Positions 47,293-56,081 of a DNA stretch of 64,000 nt are shown piece by piece. This DNA is from Leptotrichia wadei (GTDB lineage Bacteria > Fusobacteriota > Fusobacteriia > Fusobacteriales > Leptotrichiaceae), in the NCBI RefSeq assembly GCF_007990445.1, contig NZ_AP019841.1, positions 124,001 to 188,000 of the forward strand. The letters are read 5' to 3'. Position numbers and translations under genes: made by a program. The notes below the pieces were generated by a model. It made no database searches. It was given only the letters and a program-made list of their open reading frames with translations, and was not told where the DNA came from. Every line of letters begins with the position of its first letter. Within the stretch, counting starts at the first letter, position 1.

Positions 47293-47368
47293 GCCCAGAT
47301 AGCTCAGTCGGTAGAGCAAGGGACTGAAAATCCCTGTGTCCGTGGTTCGATTCCGCGTCTGGGCACCA
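47293..47368 (+). tRNA. tRNA-Phe (anticodon GAA)
   Basis: Acceptor GCCCAGA/TCTGGGC, anticodon loop CTGAAAA in stem GGGA/TCCC, T loop GGTTCGATT, and an encoded ACCA end. It follows tRNA-Asp by 3 bases. Confidence 0.97.
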
Positions 47369-47531
47369 TCATAACAACTAAAATTAGAATATATAGTGCA
47401 AATCAGTAATTATACTGTTTTGCATTTTTTTTTATTATTTTTTCAAATAGCAAATTTTTTTAGTAAAAGATCAATATTTTATTTAAAAAATAGAAAATAT
47501 ATTTAAACCTATTTAAAATTAAACTATAAAG

Positions 47532-47602
47532 ATTATATAAATTCAGGGCTTGAGTAAAATAGTCATAATTTTTGAGTTTAGTTTTAAAGCAGTTTTACTA
47601 TA
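47532..47602 (+). repeat. Dispersed intergenic repeat, copy 3
   Basis: It matches 41199-41270 over about 71 bp with few differences, including TTGAGTAAAATAGTCATA and a GTTTTAAAGC...TTTTACTATA tail. It lies in the noncoding gap behind the tRNA genes. Confidence 0.65.
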
Positions 47603-47621
47603 TATTTTATCTATTTCTGAT

Positions 47622-47720
47622 AAAGGATCAAGACTCTTTATTAAACAAAATTTATTAAATAGTGCAAGAACACTCGCTACTTTAGTCGTGGGAGATTCAG
47701 AGATGAATCCATTAGTTTAA
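47622..47720 (+). pseudogene. Possible 3' relic of an IS200/IS605 tnpB and its right end
   Basis: One open frame of about 30 codons ends at the TAA at 47718-47720 and reads KQNLLNSARTLATLVVGDSE then MNPLV. Such a terminal phrase, with an imperfect hairpin around CTCGCTAC...GTCGTGGGAG and a small hairpin GATTCA/TGAATC, resembles tnpB 3' ends and element right ends I recall from AT-rich anaerobes. No zinc-finger or RuvC part remains. The call is tentative. Confidence 0.35.
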
Positions 47721-47801
47721 TGGAAAATGATATTAGAATTTTTTTTGAAAAATTAACTTAACTGCTTTATCTAATAAAAAGGTATTTTACAAGGAAAAAG
47801 A

Positions 47802-47851
47802 TTGACAAATTATAAAAAAAATTATATTATAATATAATGACTTGTAAGTCA
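47802..47851 (+). promoter_or_regulatory. Promoter and TetR operator of the efflux operon
   Basis: TTGACA (47802-47807) and TATTAT (47825-47830) are 17 bases apart. Directly after the -10 box lies TGACTTGTAAGTCA (47838-47851), with perfect 6-base inverted half-sites TGACTT/AAGTCA. Its place over the transcription start and ahead of a tetR gene suggests autoregulation. Confidence 0.65.
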
Positions 47852-47873
47852 ATTTTTATTGTTAGGTAGGGAG

Positions 47874-48494
47874 ATGTTTGTAAAAGAGAAAAATATAAAA
47901 AAACAAAAAAAGAGGAAAATATTGGAAAAGGCCTTTGAATTATTTAGGAAAAATGGGTATATGGATACAAAAGTTGAGGATATAACAAAGGCATTGGGAA
48001 TTTCAAAAGGAAGTTTTTATACGTATTTCAAGACGAAAGAGGAACTTTTATGTGAATTATTAGAAAGTAAAAAAAAATCTGAAATGGAAAAATATTCGAA
48101 AGTAAAAATTGATGAAAATCCGAAAAAAACTTTAGAAAATTTTATTAAAGAAAGATTTAAAAGTATTCTAGAACTTTTGAACAATGTGGATATTGGAATA
48201 ATGAATTCTTTTACCCAGAATACAAATGTAGGGAAATTTCATGAAGAAATGACAAAATTTTTTAAGAGTTTTATCAAGGAAAATATACTTTTAAGATATG
48301 AAAGTAACAGAGAATACGATATGGAAATTATTTCAGATTTTATAATTTCGGCAATTAATAATTATTTGATTAAAAAAATTGTATGTAAAAAAGAATATAC
48401 TTTTTCCTCAAAGGGAGAGTTTGATGGGATAGTAGAGGATAATCAGAAATTAATTAATGAAATTGTAAAATTCATCGATAATGCATTAAAATAG
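47874..48494 (+). CDS. TetR/AcrR-family transcriptional regulator
   Basis: A 206-residue repressor. The N-terminal helix-turn-helix reads ILEKAFELFRKNGYMDTKV then ITKALGISKGSFYTYFKTKE, the standard TetR pattern. The C-terminal ligand domain is variable. The start is set at the ATG at 47874; an upstream TTG at 47859 is the alternative. It is the first gene of the tolC-adaptor-RND operon, 18 bp before tolC, and probably represses it through the palindrome at 47838-47851. Confidence 0.9.
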   Translation: MFVKEKNIKKQKKRKILEKAFELFRKNGYMDTKVEDITKALGISKGSFYTYFKTKEELLCELLESKKKSEMEKYSKVKIDENPKKTLENFIKERFKSILELLNNVDIGIMNSFTQNTNVGKFHEEMTKFFKSFIKENILLRYESNREYDMEIISDFIISAINNYLIKKIVCKKEYTFSSKGEFDGIVEDNQKLINEIVKFIDNALK

Positions 48495-48512
48495 ATTAAA
48501 CAGGAGGACAAG

Positions 48513-49784
48513 ATGAAAAAAAATAAATTGCGAATGATAGTGGTGCCATTATTATTGTTAATTGCAATTCCGGGTTTTGCAGAAAAAATAACGATACAGG
48601 AAGCAGCAGAAATGGCAATTAAAAATAATAAGGACATTAAGATTGAGATGTTGAAAACAGAGCAAGGGAAAATTGATGTGGATAGAGCCTGGGCTAACAG
48701 ATTTTTTACAGTAGGTTATTCTGGAAGCGCTCAAGAGCATTTGGATAAGAGTTTTAGTAGAACTGGAGAGGCTTATCAGCATTACTTGACATTGTCGCAA
48801 CCGATCTATACAGGCGGAAAATTGAAACTGAATCACGAAATTAGTAAAGAAAAATTGACATTGTCGCAGCTTAGTCTGGATAAAGTGAGAAAAGATACAG
48901 TTTTAAGTACAGTTCAAGCATATATTGATGTTTACAATGCAATGAGCACATTGGGAGTATTGCAGAAATCAAAGGAAACGTTAGATGAAAATTTAAAAAC
49001 ACAAAAAGAACTATATGATTTAAGAATGACAACTCAGCCAGAACTTACAGAAGCAGAAAGAAGCGTGGCATCCATTGAAGCACAAATTGTAGAGCAGGAA
49101 GGGAATATAGAAGTTTCAAAAGAGGCATTGGGAATTTTAATCGGAGTGAAAAATAGTTCGCAAATCGAGATAGTTCCATTTGGAGTAGAGGATAACTTTA
49201 CAAAGACAGTTAAATTGGATGAAGATTTGGCAAAATTGCCGCTGGAAAATACAGAATATAAGATAGCTGTGAAGCAAAATGATCTGAGCAAAAAAAATAT
49301 AAAAGTGCAGGAAGCAGATTTTAAGCCGACAGTTAGCGGAATGATAAATTATGGCGTATTGCAAAGTCAAGATAAGTTTGGAAATATTTTCAAGACAAAA
49401 AACTTTACAACTTCAGCAGGAGTAAAATGGAGCTGGGACATATTTGACTGGGGAGCAAGAAAAAATAATGTGAATTATGCGAAAAAGACTCAGGAAATAT
49501 CAGCTGTTCAAGTGGATCAGACTCTGGAAACTGTTCAAGCAAATATGAGAAAAACTTATTATCAGTTAAGATCGCTGGAAAAAAGTATAGCAGCATTGCA
49601 ATTAGCGGTGCAAAAAGCAGAAGAATCTTATAATTTGGAAAAAGAAAGATACTCTTACAGATTAATTACGATGGAAAATTTGTTGCAATCGGAAACTAAT
49701 TTAAGACAAGCCAGAGTAAATTATGCACAGGCTAAATTGAATTATTATTTCCTAGTTTCTAAATATGGAGCATATTTGGACTAG
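48513..49784 (+). CDS. TolC-family outer membrane efflux protein
   Basis: Outer membrane channel subunit, 423 residues. The signal peptide ends near IPGFAEK; then ITIQEAAEMAIKNNKDIKI is the usual first helix of the family, LSQPIYTGGKL the first strand motif, and WSWDIFDWGARKNN the matching place in the second repeat. Two repeats of long helices with strand pairs are evident, as in TolC. A strong CAGGAGGA site. It forms the exit duct for the pump encoded downstream. Confidence 0.93.
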   Translation: MKKNKLRMIVVPLLLLIAIPGFAEKITIQEAAEMAIKNNKDIKIEMLKTEQGKIDVDRAWANRFFTVGYSGSAQEHLDKSFSRTGEAYQHYLTLSQPIYTGGKLKLNHEISKEKLTLSQLSLDKVRKDTVLSTVQAYIDVYNAMSTLGVLQKSKETLDENLKTQKELYDLRMTTQPELTEAERSVASIEAQIVEQEGNIEVSKEALGILIGVKNSSQIEIVPFGVEDNFTKTVKLDEDLAKLPLENTEYKIAVKQNDLSKKNIKVQEADFKPTVSGMINYGVLQSQDKFGNIFKTKNFTTSAGVKWSWDIFDWGARKNNVNYAKKTQEISAVQVDQTLETVQANMRKTYYQLRSLEKSIAALQLAVQKAEESYNLEKERYSYRLITMENLLQSETNLRQARVNYAQAKLNYYFLVSKYGAYLD

Positions 49785-50009
49785 AGATAAAAAATTTTAT
49801 AGAAATGATATGAATTGGAAAAGTTGATAGAATTTAAATGGTAAAATAAAAGAACCATTTAATCTGAGAATTATAAAATAATCAAAATGAAATTTTCACT
49901 TTTTAAATAGGGAATAATATTAAATATAAAAACAGGAGAAAAATATTAATTTAATTGGATTTTAGAGGCTTTTATAAATAATTAAAGTCACTAAGAATAG
50001 GGAGGAAAA

Positions 50010-51209
50010 ATGAAAATAAATAAAAAAATAATTGTAGCGATGATGGTGCTAGCATTGCTTACTGTTTCATGCGGAAAGAAAAAACCAAAAGGAAATTCAT
50101 CTACAGCAAGACCAGTAAAAGTGCAAGTAATCGGTCAAAATCAAATGTCGTTGGGATACACGGCTAGTGGGTCGATAAAAGGGATAGAAGAAATACCGTA
50201 TACAGCGACTTCAAGTGGGGAAGTTGTAGTAATTAACGGGAAAAATGGTGATTATGTGAATGCAGGGCAAGTAATTGTGGCGATTGATAATCAAGCGGCA
50301 AGATCTGGTGTTAGAGAGGCTGTTTCAAATGTAAGAACGGCAGAATCTAATATTAGTTCGGCACATGGAGATATTAGTGCAGCTAAAGGAAATATTGCCT
50401 CAGCAGCAGCAGCAGTGGAAGAAGCGAGAATTAATTATCAAAAATATAAAATGTTGTATGATAAAAGGTTGATAACAGAAACTGATTTCTTGACAGCACA
50501 AACAAAATTAAGTTCGGCACAAGCTAACTTAAATTCGGCTAGAAGTAACTATAATACAGCGGTAAATGCATTATCTTCTAGAAGAAACAGTTTGAGTTCG
50601 GCACAAGCTAATTTAGCTACAGCAAATGATACTAACAGTAAAACCGTTATTAAAACTAAAGTTAGCGGATATATTGCGAATATGGATTTAGAAAGACATC
50701 AACAAGTATCAGCAGGAGCAAAATTGTTTACATTGGTTAATGAAAGTGAAATGAAATTGGAAATTGGAGTTCCAGCAGAAATTGTTAAAAAAATTCAAAT
50801 GGGAGCACAAGCGACTATAAAAGTTGATGAGTTGAATGGTAAGGAAATTGTTGGAACAGTTTATGAAATAGCGGCTTCAGCTGATTCAGCTAGTAGACAA
50901 TTTATTGTAAAAGTTAAATTCCCTAATCCAGATAGAGAATTAAAAAGTGGAATGTATGGAAAAGCAAATATTGCAACAGGAGCTGAAGATGGGTTGATTA
51001 TTCCTAAAAAGGCGATTGTAGTAAGAGGAGTTCAGCAAGTTATTTATGTTATTAGAGATGGAAAAGCAGTTATGATACCGATAAATATTTCTAATCAAAA
51101 TGAAACTTATGCGGCGGTGACTGGTGATGGCTTGACAGCTGGAGATCAGTTAGTCATTGATGGACAAAATGTTGTACAAGCGAATGAAAAAGTAAATATT
51201 GTGCAGTAA
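50010..51209 (+). CDS. RND efflux periplasmic adaptor lipoprotein (HlyD/AcrA family)
   Basis: Membrane-fusion protein of 399 residues. A lipoprotein signal ends at LLTVSCGKKK (Cys about 21). The lipoyl halves (SGEVVVINGKNGDYVNAGQV and TKVSGYIANMDL) flank a long alanine- and serine-rich coiled coil with repeated SSA motifs (residues 95-205). A beta-barrel and membrane-proximal domain (GLIIPKKAIVVRG) follow. The gap of 225 bp after tolC has no ORF; it contains an inverted repeat AAATGGT...ACCATTT near 49837-49861. Confidence 0.93.
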   Translation: MKINKKIIVAMMVLALLTVSCGKKKPKGNSSTARPVKVQVIGQNQMSLGYTASGSIKGIEEIPYTATSSGEVVVINGKNGDYVNAGQVIVAIDNQAARSGVREAVSNVRTAESNISSAHGDISAAKGNIASAAAAVEEARINYQKYKMLYDKRLITETDFLTAQTKLSSAQANLNSARSNYNTAVNALSSRRNSLSSAQANLATANDTNSKTVIKTKVSGYIANMDLERHQQVSAGAKLFTLVNESEMKLEIGVPAEIVKKIQMGAQATIKVDELNGKEIVGTVYEIAASADSASRQFIVKVKFPNPDRELKSGMYGKANIATGAEDGLIIPKKAIVVRGVQQVIYVIRDGKAVMIPINISNQNETYAAVTGDGLTAGDQLVIDGQNVVQANEKVNIVQ

Positions 51210-51259
51210 TAGAAAAATAGAGAAAGGAGTGTACGGTTATTGTAATCGTATGAGATAAA

Positions 51260-54200
51260 ATGACAGTAGCAGAATTTGCAACGAAGAGAGTAGTGTCGAC
51301 AACGATGATACTTATATTTATGATTTTTGCTGGTTGGGTAGCGATGACAGGTATGAAACAGGAAAGAATACCAGATTTTGATACACCGATAGTTGTTGTT
51401 AATGCCACTTGGACGGGAGCGACAGCGGAAGATGTAAAAACCCAAGTATCTAAAAAAATTGAAGATGCGGCATTGAATGTAGATGGAATTAAAAATATTA
51501 CAACATCTTCATCTTATGGTTCATCAGTAGTTACGATAGAGTTTAACTATGGTGTAGATACAGATATTAAACAAGTACAAGTTCAAACACAAATAGATAA
51601 AATAAAAGGACAATTGCCAGATGATGATAACTTTAAAGATCCTACAGTATCAAAATTAGATATGGCAGGGAGTTCCAACATGGCGTTAATGATTGGAATT
51701 ACTGGGAAAAATAAAGAGTTAATAACATCATTTGTTGAAGAAACATTACAACCTAGATTGAAGAGAAATAGAGGTATTGGTAATATTTCTGTAATGGGTA
51801 ATGCGACAAGACAAATTAAAGTTTGGCTGGATCCAGCTAGATTGAAGGAATATAATTTGTCAGCGGCAGAAATTTATAGTAAAATAAAAGCAGCTAATAC
51901 AGTAACACCAGCAGGTACAATAACTGATGGGACGAAAGAATTTATCCTAAAAGTTGATGGAGAGTTAAAAGAGCTTGATCAAATTCAGGATATCGTTATT
52001 TCAAATCAAAATAATCAAACAGTTAGATTGGCTGATGTGGCAAAAGTTGAGTACGGAACAGAGGATCCTACATCATATGTAACATATAATGGAAAAGAAA
52101 TGGTTGCCGTTATGATTCAAAAGAGTAAAGATGGTAACTTGGTAGAGGTTGCTAAAAAGGCTAAGGAAACTTTGAAAGAAGCAAAACCATTATTTCCAGA
52201 AGGTTCTAATTACAATATAATAGTTGATAACAGTGAAAAAGTTAGTGAATCGATAAAAAATGTTGCAAGTTCTGGGATACAAGCGGTTATCATTACAATT
52301 ATAGTACTTTTTGTATTCTTGAAAAACTTGCGAGCGTCATTAGTTGTGGGAACATTGATTCCTATTTCAGCAATGTTTACATTCTTTTTACTTACAACAC
52401 AAGGGATAACATTGAATATGATTTCGTTAATGGGATTATCACTTGCGGTTGGATCACTGGTAGATAACGGGGTTGTTACGCTGGATAATATTTTTGATCA
52501 CATTCAGATTAATAAGGAACCAGCAGATGTAGCAGCGATACGGGGTACAAATGAAGTAATTCTTCCGATGATGGCGTCAACAGCAACTTCAGTTTGTGTA
52601 TTTTTACCAATTATATTATTTGAAGGAATTGCTAAGGAAGTATTTAAGAGTATTGCATTTTCAATGATGTTTGCGTTGTCAGCTTCGATTATTGTTGCGA
52701 TGTTATGGGTTCCAATGGCTTCAAGTTTATTTTTAGATGTTAAAAAAATATCAGATAATGCTGAAAAAGCTGCTAAATTTAATGCATTTAGAGATAAATA
52801 TAAAGAATTAGTGGCAAAAGTATTGGAAAATAGATGGAAAATGGTAATTGGAGTTATAATAACATTTGTTATAGTCGTATTTGGAATAGGAAAAACGGTA
52901 AAAACTACGTTCTTTCCAACGATTGATGATAATCAATATTCGGTAGTTGCGACACTTGCGACAGGATTGGATTTAGATGTATCAAAGGATATTGCAAATA
53001 AAATGGAAGCTGTTGTAAAAGCAGATCCAGCGACTAAAGATATAAATGTTATTGCCTCAAAAAGTGCAGCGACAATAAATGTTGACGTAAAGAAAGATAC
53101 AATGAAGGCAATGAACCGTGTCAGAGAAAAATTAAAAGATTTACCAAATGTAACACTTGCGGTTTCACCACAAAAAGCAGGAGGTATGATGTCACAAAAA
53201 GATTATTCATTCCAAATAGAAGGTGAAGATCCACAAGAATTAAATAGAATTGCAAATTCGATAATGAATGATATGAAGAGCCAGTCTTGGTTTAAGGATG
53301 TTAAGTCATCGACTGAAGGTGGATATCCACAAGCTAAATTAGAAGTTGACAGAGTAAAAGCGGAAAGTTATGGAATAACTGTAACAGATATTACTCAAAT
53401 GTTATTTATGACAGCTTCTGGATCAGCAAATCCGATTGATGTAACTCAAAGTACAGAAACATTGGATGTAGTGTTGGAATTGGAAAAAAATCAAAAAAAT
53501 TCATTGAATAAAATTATGGATTTAGAGATAAAAACTAATAAAGGAACTTATGTTAGATTAGGAGATATTGCTACAATGCAATATGAAGAAAGTGCTTCGA
53601 CTATTTCAACAGAAAATGGTACAAGAATTGTAACAGTTGGTGCAAACTTGGATAAATCAAAAGGATTTAACGATGCAGCAGCATTTATTCAACAGTCATT
53701 CAAGAAGGCAAATCCAGCTGAAGGATATAAAATTGGAGTAGCAGGACAAGCTAAAAACCAAGCTGAAATGGGTGGACAAATTATGAAAGACTTGTTACTT
53801 GCGATTGTGTTAATTTATACAGTACTTGCAGTTCAGTTGGAATCATTCATCTTGCCACTTATGATTATGACAACATTGCCATTATCAATGATTGGAGTAA
53901 TTTTAGGATTAGCGATAACTAGAGTACAACTTAGTATGTTCGTTATGATTGGTATCTTGATGTTATTCGGTATGGCGGTTAATAATGCGATTGTAATGCT
54001 TGACTTCGTTGCGGGATTACGGAAAAAAGGCTGGTCGATACATGATGCCTTAGTAGAAGCCTGTGGTTCAAGACTTCGACCAATTTTAATGACAACGCTT
54101 ACAACAGTATTAGGTTGGTTGCCAATGGTATTCTCAAGTAAAGGAAGTTCGGGATACTATCAAGGAATGGCGATTGCAGTAATGTTTGGACTTTCATTCT

Positions 54201-54334
54201 GTACGGTCTTGACATTGTTCTTTACGCCAGTGTTGTATTCGTTGGTTGAAGAAAGAAAAGAGAGAAAACAAAAAGAAAAAGAAGAAAGAAGAAGACAAGA
54301 AAAAGAAGAAGAACGAAAAGGGTATGCAAAATAA
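51260..54334 (+). CDS. RND-family efflux pump (AcrB/MdtB-like)
   Basis: Inner membrane proton-driven exporter of 1024 residues with twelve helices and two large periplasmic loops. DFDTPIVVVNATWTGATAED is the family start. In helix 4 the relay reads LAVGSLVDNGVV, so the second Asp of the AcrB pair is Asn, and in helix 10 GMAVNNAIVML has Asn in place of the AcrB lysine. These changes are common in a non-proteobacterial RND branch. The C-terminal tail is rich in Lys and Glu. The ribosome site is weak. Substrate unknown: drugs, bile or fatty acids are candidates. Confidence 0.95.
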   Translation: MTVAEFATKRVVSTTMILIFMIFAGWVAMTGMKQERIPDFDTPIVVVNATWTGATAEDVKTQVSKKIEDAALNVDGIKNITTSSSYGSSVVTIEFNYGVDTDIKQVQVQTQIDKIKGQLPDDDNFKDPTVSKLDMAGSSNMALMIGITGKNKELITSFVEETLQPRLKRNRGIGNISVMGNATRQIKVWLDPARLKEYNLSAAEIYSKIKAANTVTPAGTITDGTKEFILKVDGELKELDQIQDIVISNQNNQTVRLADVAKVEYGTEDPTSYVTYNGKEMVAVMIQKSKDGNLVEVAKKAKETLKEAKPLFPEGSNYNIIVDNSEKVSESIKNVASSGIQAVIITIIVLFVFLKNLRASLVVGTLIPISAMFTFFLLTTQGITLNMISLMGLSLAVGSLVDNGVVTLDNIFDHIQINKEPADVAAIRGTNEVILPMMASTATSVCVFLPIILFEGIAKEVFKSIAFSMMFALSASIIVAMLWVPMASSLFLDVKKISDNAEKAAKFNAFRDKYKELVAKVLENRWKMVIGVIITFVIVVFGIGKTVKTTFFPTIDDNQYSVVATLATGLDLDVSKDIANKMEAVVKADPATKDINVIASKSAATINVDVKKDTMKAMNRVREKLKDLPNVTLAVSPQKAGGMMSQKDYSFQIEGEDPQELNRIANSIMNDMKSQSWFKDVKSSTEGGYPQAKLEVDRVKAESYGITVTDITQMLFMTASGSANPIDVTQSTETLDVVLELEKNQKNSLNKIMDLEIKTNKGTYVRLGDIATMQYEESASTISTENGTRIVTVGANLDKSKGFNDAAAFIQQSFKKANPAEGYKIGVAGQAKNQAEMGGQIMKDLLLAIVLIYTVLAVQLESFILPLMIMTTLPLSMIGVILGLAITRVQLSMFVMIGILMLFGMAVNNAIVMLDFVAGLRKKGWSIHDALVEACGSRLRPILMTTLTTVLGWLPMVFSSKGSSGYYQGMAIAVMFGLSFCTVLTLFFTPVLYSLVEERKERKQKEKEERRRQEKEEERKGYAK

Positions 54335-54379
54335 TTTGATTCTTTGATTGAAAAAAAAATAGTTAGAGAGGAGAATTTT

Positions 54380-54676
54380 GTGAAAAGATTAGAAATATAT
54401 TTTGATTCATTTTATACGGAAAAAATGAAAGAAGAATTAAGAGAGTATGGAATAGATCAATATTTTATAGTTCCAGCTGTTCATAGTTCTTGGAGTAAAA
54501 CTTTTAAACATTTTAATACACATGTTTGGCCAGGGACAGACAGTATTTTAGTTACTTATTTGGAAGACAGGCACGCACAAGAGATTATACGGATTATTAA
54601 AATTATGAAGATAGATTTAGGTCGTGGAATTTCGATGGGTGCGGTTATTTTGCCAGTAGAGGATATTATTTTGTAA
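54380..54676 (+). CDS. Small PII-like protein downstream of the pump
   Basis: A 98-residue protein, likely a ferredoxin-like or PII-like fold. It starts at the GTG at 54380, 6 bases after GAGGAG, reading MKRLEIYFDSFYTEKM; an in-frame TTG at 54344 is less likely. SSWSKTFKHFNTHVWPGTDS is a striking conserved-looking loop. Related small proteins (DUF3240 or PII-like) often follow RND genes, perhaps sensing a ligand or regulating the pump. The exact family is not certain. Confidence 0.65.
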   Translation: MKRLEIYFDSFYTEKMKEELREYGIDQYFIVPAVHSSWSKTFKHFNTHVWPGTDSILVTYLEDRHAQEIIRIIKIMKIDLGRGISMGAVILPVEDIIL

Positions 54677-54769
54677 AAAATATAATTTTATACTATCTTC
54701 CAATTAAATAGCAAATTAATTATAATTTTCTCGTAAGAGGTCAAGCTTCCTTGTCAGTAAACAGTATAA

Positions 54770-54799
54770 GATATAATTTCTGTTTTTTAAATGGAATTT
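54770..54799 (+). repeat. Short copy of the dispersed repeat's second block
   Basis: ATATAATTTCTG...TTTTTTAAATGGAATTT matches 41291-41319 with one or two differences. It lies between the PII-like gene and upp. Confidence 0.5.
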
Positions 54800-54852
54800 G
54801 GGTATTAAGTGAAAAAGTAGTTTGAATACAAAAAAGAACGGAGTGATTATTA

Positions 54853-55476
54853 ATGGCAGTTTTTGAATTGAAACATCCACTAATTGAACATAAACTTTCA
54901 AATTTGAGAAATAAACATACAGATACTAAACTTTTTAGGGAAAGCCTAAACGAAATAGCAGGACTTATGGTTTATGAAGCAACAAAACATTTGCCGCTCA
55001 AGGAGATTGAAACAGAAACTCCTATTCAGAAAACGACTACAAAAGTTCTGGATAAGCCAATAACATTAGTTCCCATCCTAAGAGCAGGACTTGGAATGAT
55101 AGATGGAATATTGCAGCTTCTTCCAAACGCAAAAGTGGGGCATCTGGGAGTTTACAGAAACGAAGAAACTTTAGAGCCGGTCTATTATTACGCAAAAATG
55201 CCAACAAACGTTGTTGAAAGTCAAGTTTTCGTAGTAGATCCAATGCTTGCAACAGGTGGTTCAATGATTTACACACTTGACTATTTGAAAGAAAAAGGTG
55301 TAAAAAATATAACTGTACTTTGTATCATTGGTGCTCCTGAAGGAATAAAGAAATTTACTGAAAAACATCCCGATGTTGACTTATACATTGCGGCAATTGA
55401 TGACGGACTTAATGAACATGCGTATATCTATCCAGGATTGGGAGATGCAGGAGATAGAATATTTGGAACAAAATAG
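54853..55476 (+). CDS. upp: Uracil phosphoribosyltransferase
   Basis: Pyrimidine salvage enzyme that makes UMP from uracil and [24 protein letters not shown] at the start, [22 protein letters not shown] (the PRPP loop) and the uracil-binding [19 protein letters not shown] near the end are all present. 207 residues, full length. Monocistronic, closed by a terminator. Confidence 0.97.
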   Translation: MAVFELKHPLIEHKLSNLRNKHTDTKLFRESLNEIAGLMVYEATKHLPLKEIETETPIQKTTTKVLDKPITLVPILRAGLGMIDGILQLLPNAKVGHLGVYRNEETLEPVYYYAKMPTNVVESQVFVVDPMLATGGSMIYTLDYLKEKGVKNITVLCIIGAPEGIKKFTEKHPDVDLYIAAIDDGLNEHAYIYPGLGDAGDRIFGTK

Positions 55477-55497
55477 TAAAATGAATTTTTTAGGAAA

Positions 55498-55531
55498 ATG
55501 CTCTAATTAAAACAATTAGGGTATTTTTTTG
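55498..55531 (+). terminator. Terminator after upp
   Basis: ATGCTCTAATT (55498-55508) pairs with AATTAGGGTAT (55514-55524) with two G-U pairs around AAAAC, followed by a T run. Confidence 0.8.
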
Positions 55532-55577
55532 TATATTTTGATTTTCCATATTACTATGTTTTTTCTTTTTTATTTCT

Positions 55578-55686
55578 GTAGGATTGCTCATTGCCGCAAA
55601 TCCTACGACCTATGGCTAGTCTACGACATTTTTCTGCACTGACAAAAAACTCGCTATGCTCAAACAGTTTTGTCAGCACAGAAAAA
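55578..55686. repeat. Two-hairpin intergenic element
   Basis: The first hairpin pairs GTAGGATT (55578-55585) with AATCCTAC (55599-55606). The second is larger: arms 55629-55647 and 55668-55686 match at 17 of 19 positions, around a loop containing AACTCGCTATGCTCAAACAG. The loop words AACTCGC and GCTCAAACAG also occur in the arms of the palindromic element at 32985-33375, suggesting a common origin. No ORF lies in the 55532-55878 gap. Confidence 0.6.
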
Positions 55687-55878
55687 TGCTCCGACGGATT
55701 TTAAAGAGTAAAAATTATATTTTAATTATTTAAAAATATTGAGTTGTTATTCTTTATTAGAAAAGTTCGTAATAAATTTCTTATTTAACCGAGATTTAGT
55801 ATAATAATAATTTTTTCTTCTTCAAAAGCAAAAAAGAAGCAGAATCTCAAAAATTCCACTTCTTCACATAATGATTTA

Positions 55879-56058
55879 TTAATAACGATTTCCATTTCCG
55901 TCTTCACAAAATATATTTCCATAGCTATTTCTATAACATCTTCTTCCGCTTCCTGCTCTATCTTTTTCATATTCTGCCCATCTTGAAGGACTAAACAGAC
56001 TGCAACTAACCACAGTCATTCCCAAAACAGTAATCAAAATCAATTTTTTCAAATCCAT
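55879..56058 (-). CDS. Tiny lipoprotein (tandem paralog 2)
   Basis: A lipoprotein of about 59 residues. The signal peptide ends at GMTVVSCSLFSPS, a good lipobox. The mature part has two further cysteines in CYRNSYGNIFCEDGNGNRY, the same CY...N..C.D..GNR(L)Y tail as its neighbour. The start is uncertain: the ATG at 56058 is close to GGAG, and a TTG at 56052 (reading KKLILITVLG next) gives better spacing and matches the paralog. Function unknown. Confidence 0.7.
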   Translation of the reverse strand: MDLKKLILITVLGMTVVSCSLFSPSRWAEYEKDRAGSGRRCYRNSYGNIFCEDGNGNRY

Positions 56059-56081
56059 CAACTCCAATCAAAAATAATTTA

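Noticed and set aside
55785-55970. Minus-strand frame overlapping the second micro-lipoprotein
   Set aside because: It lacks a signal peptide and overlaps the lipoprotein frame that has a clear paralog next door.
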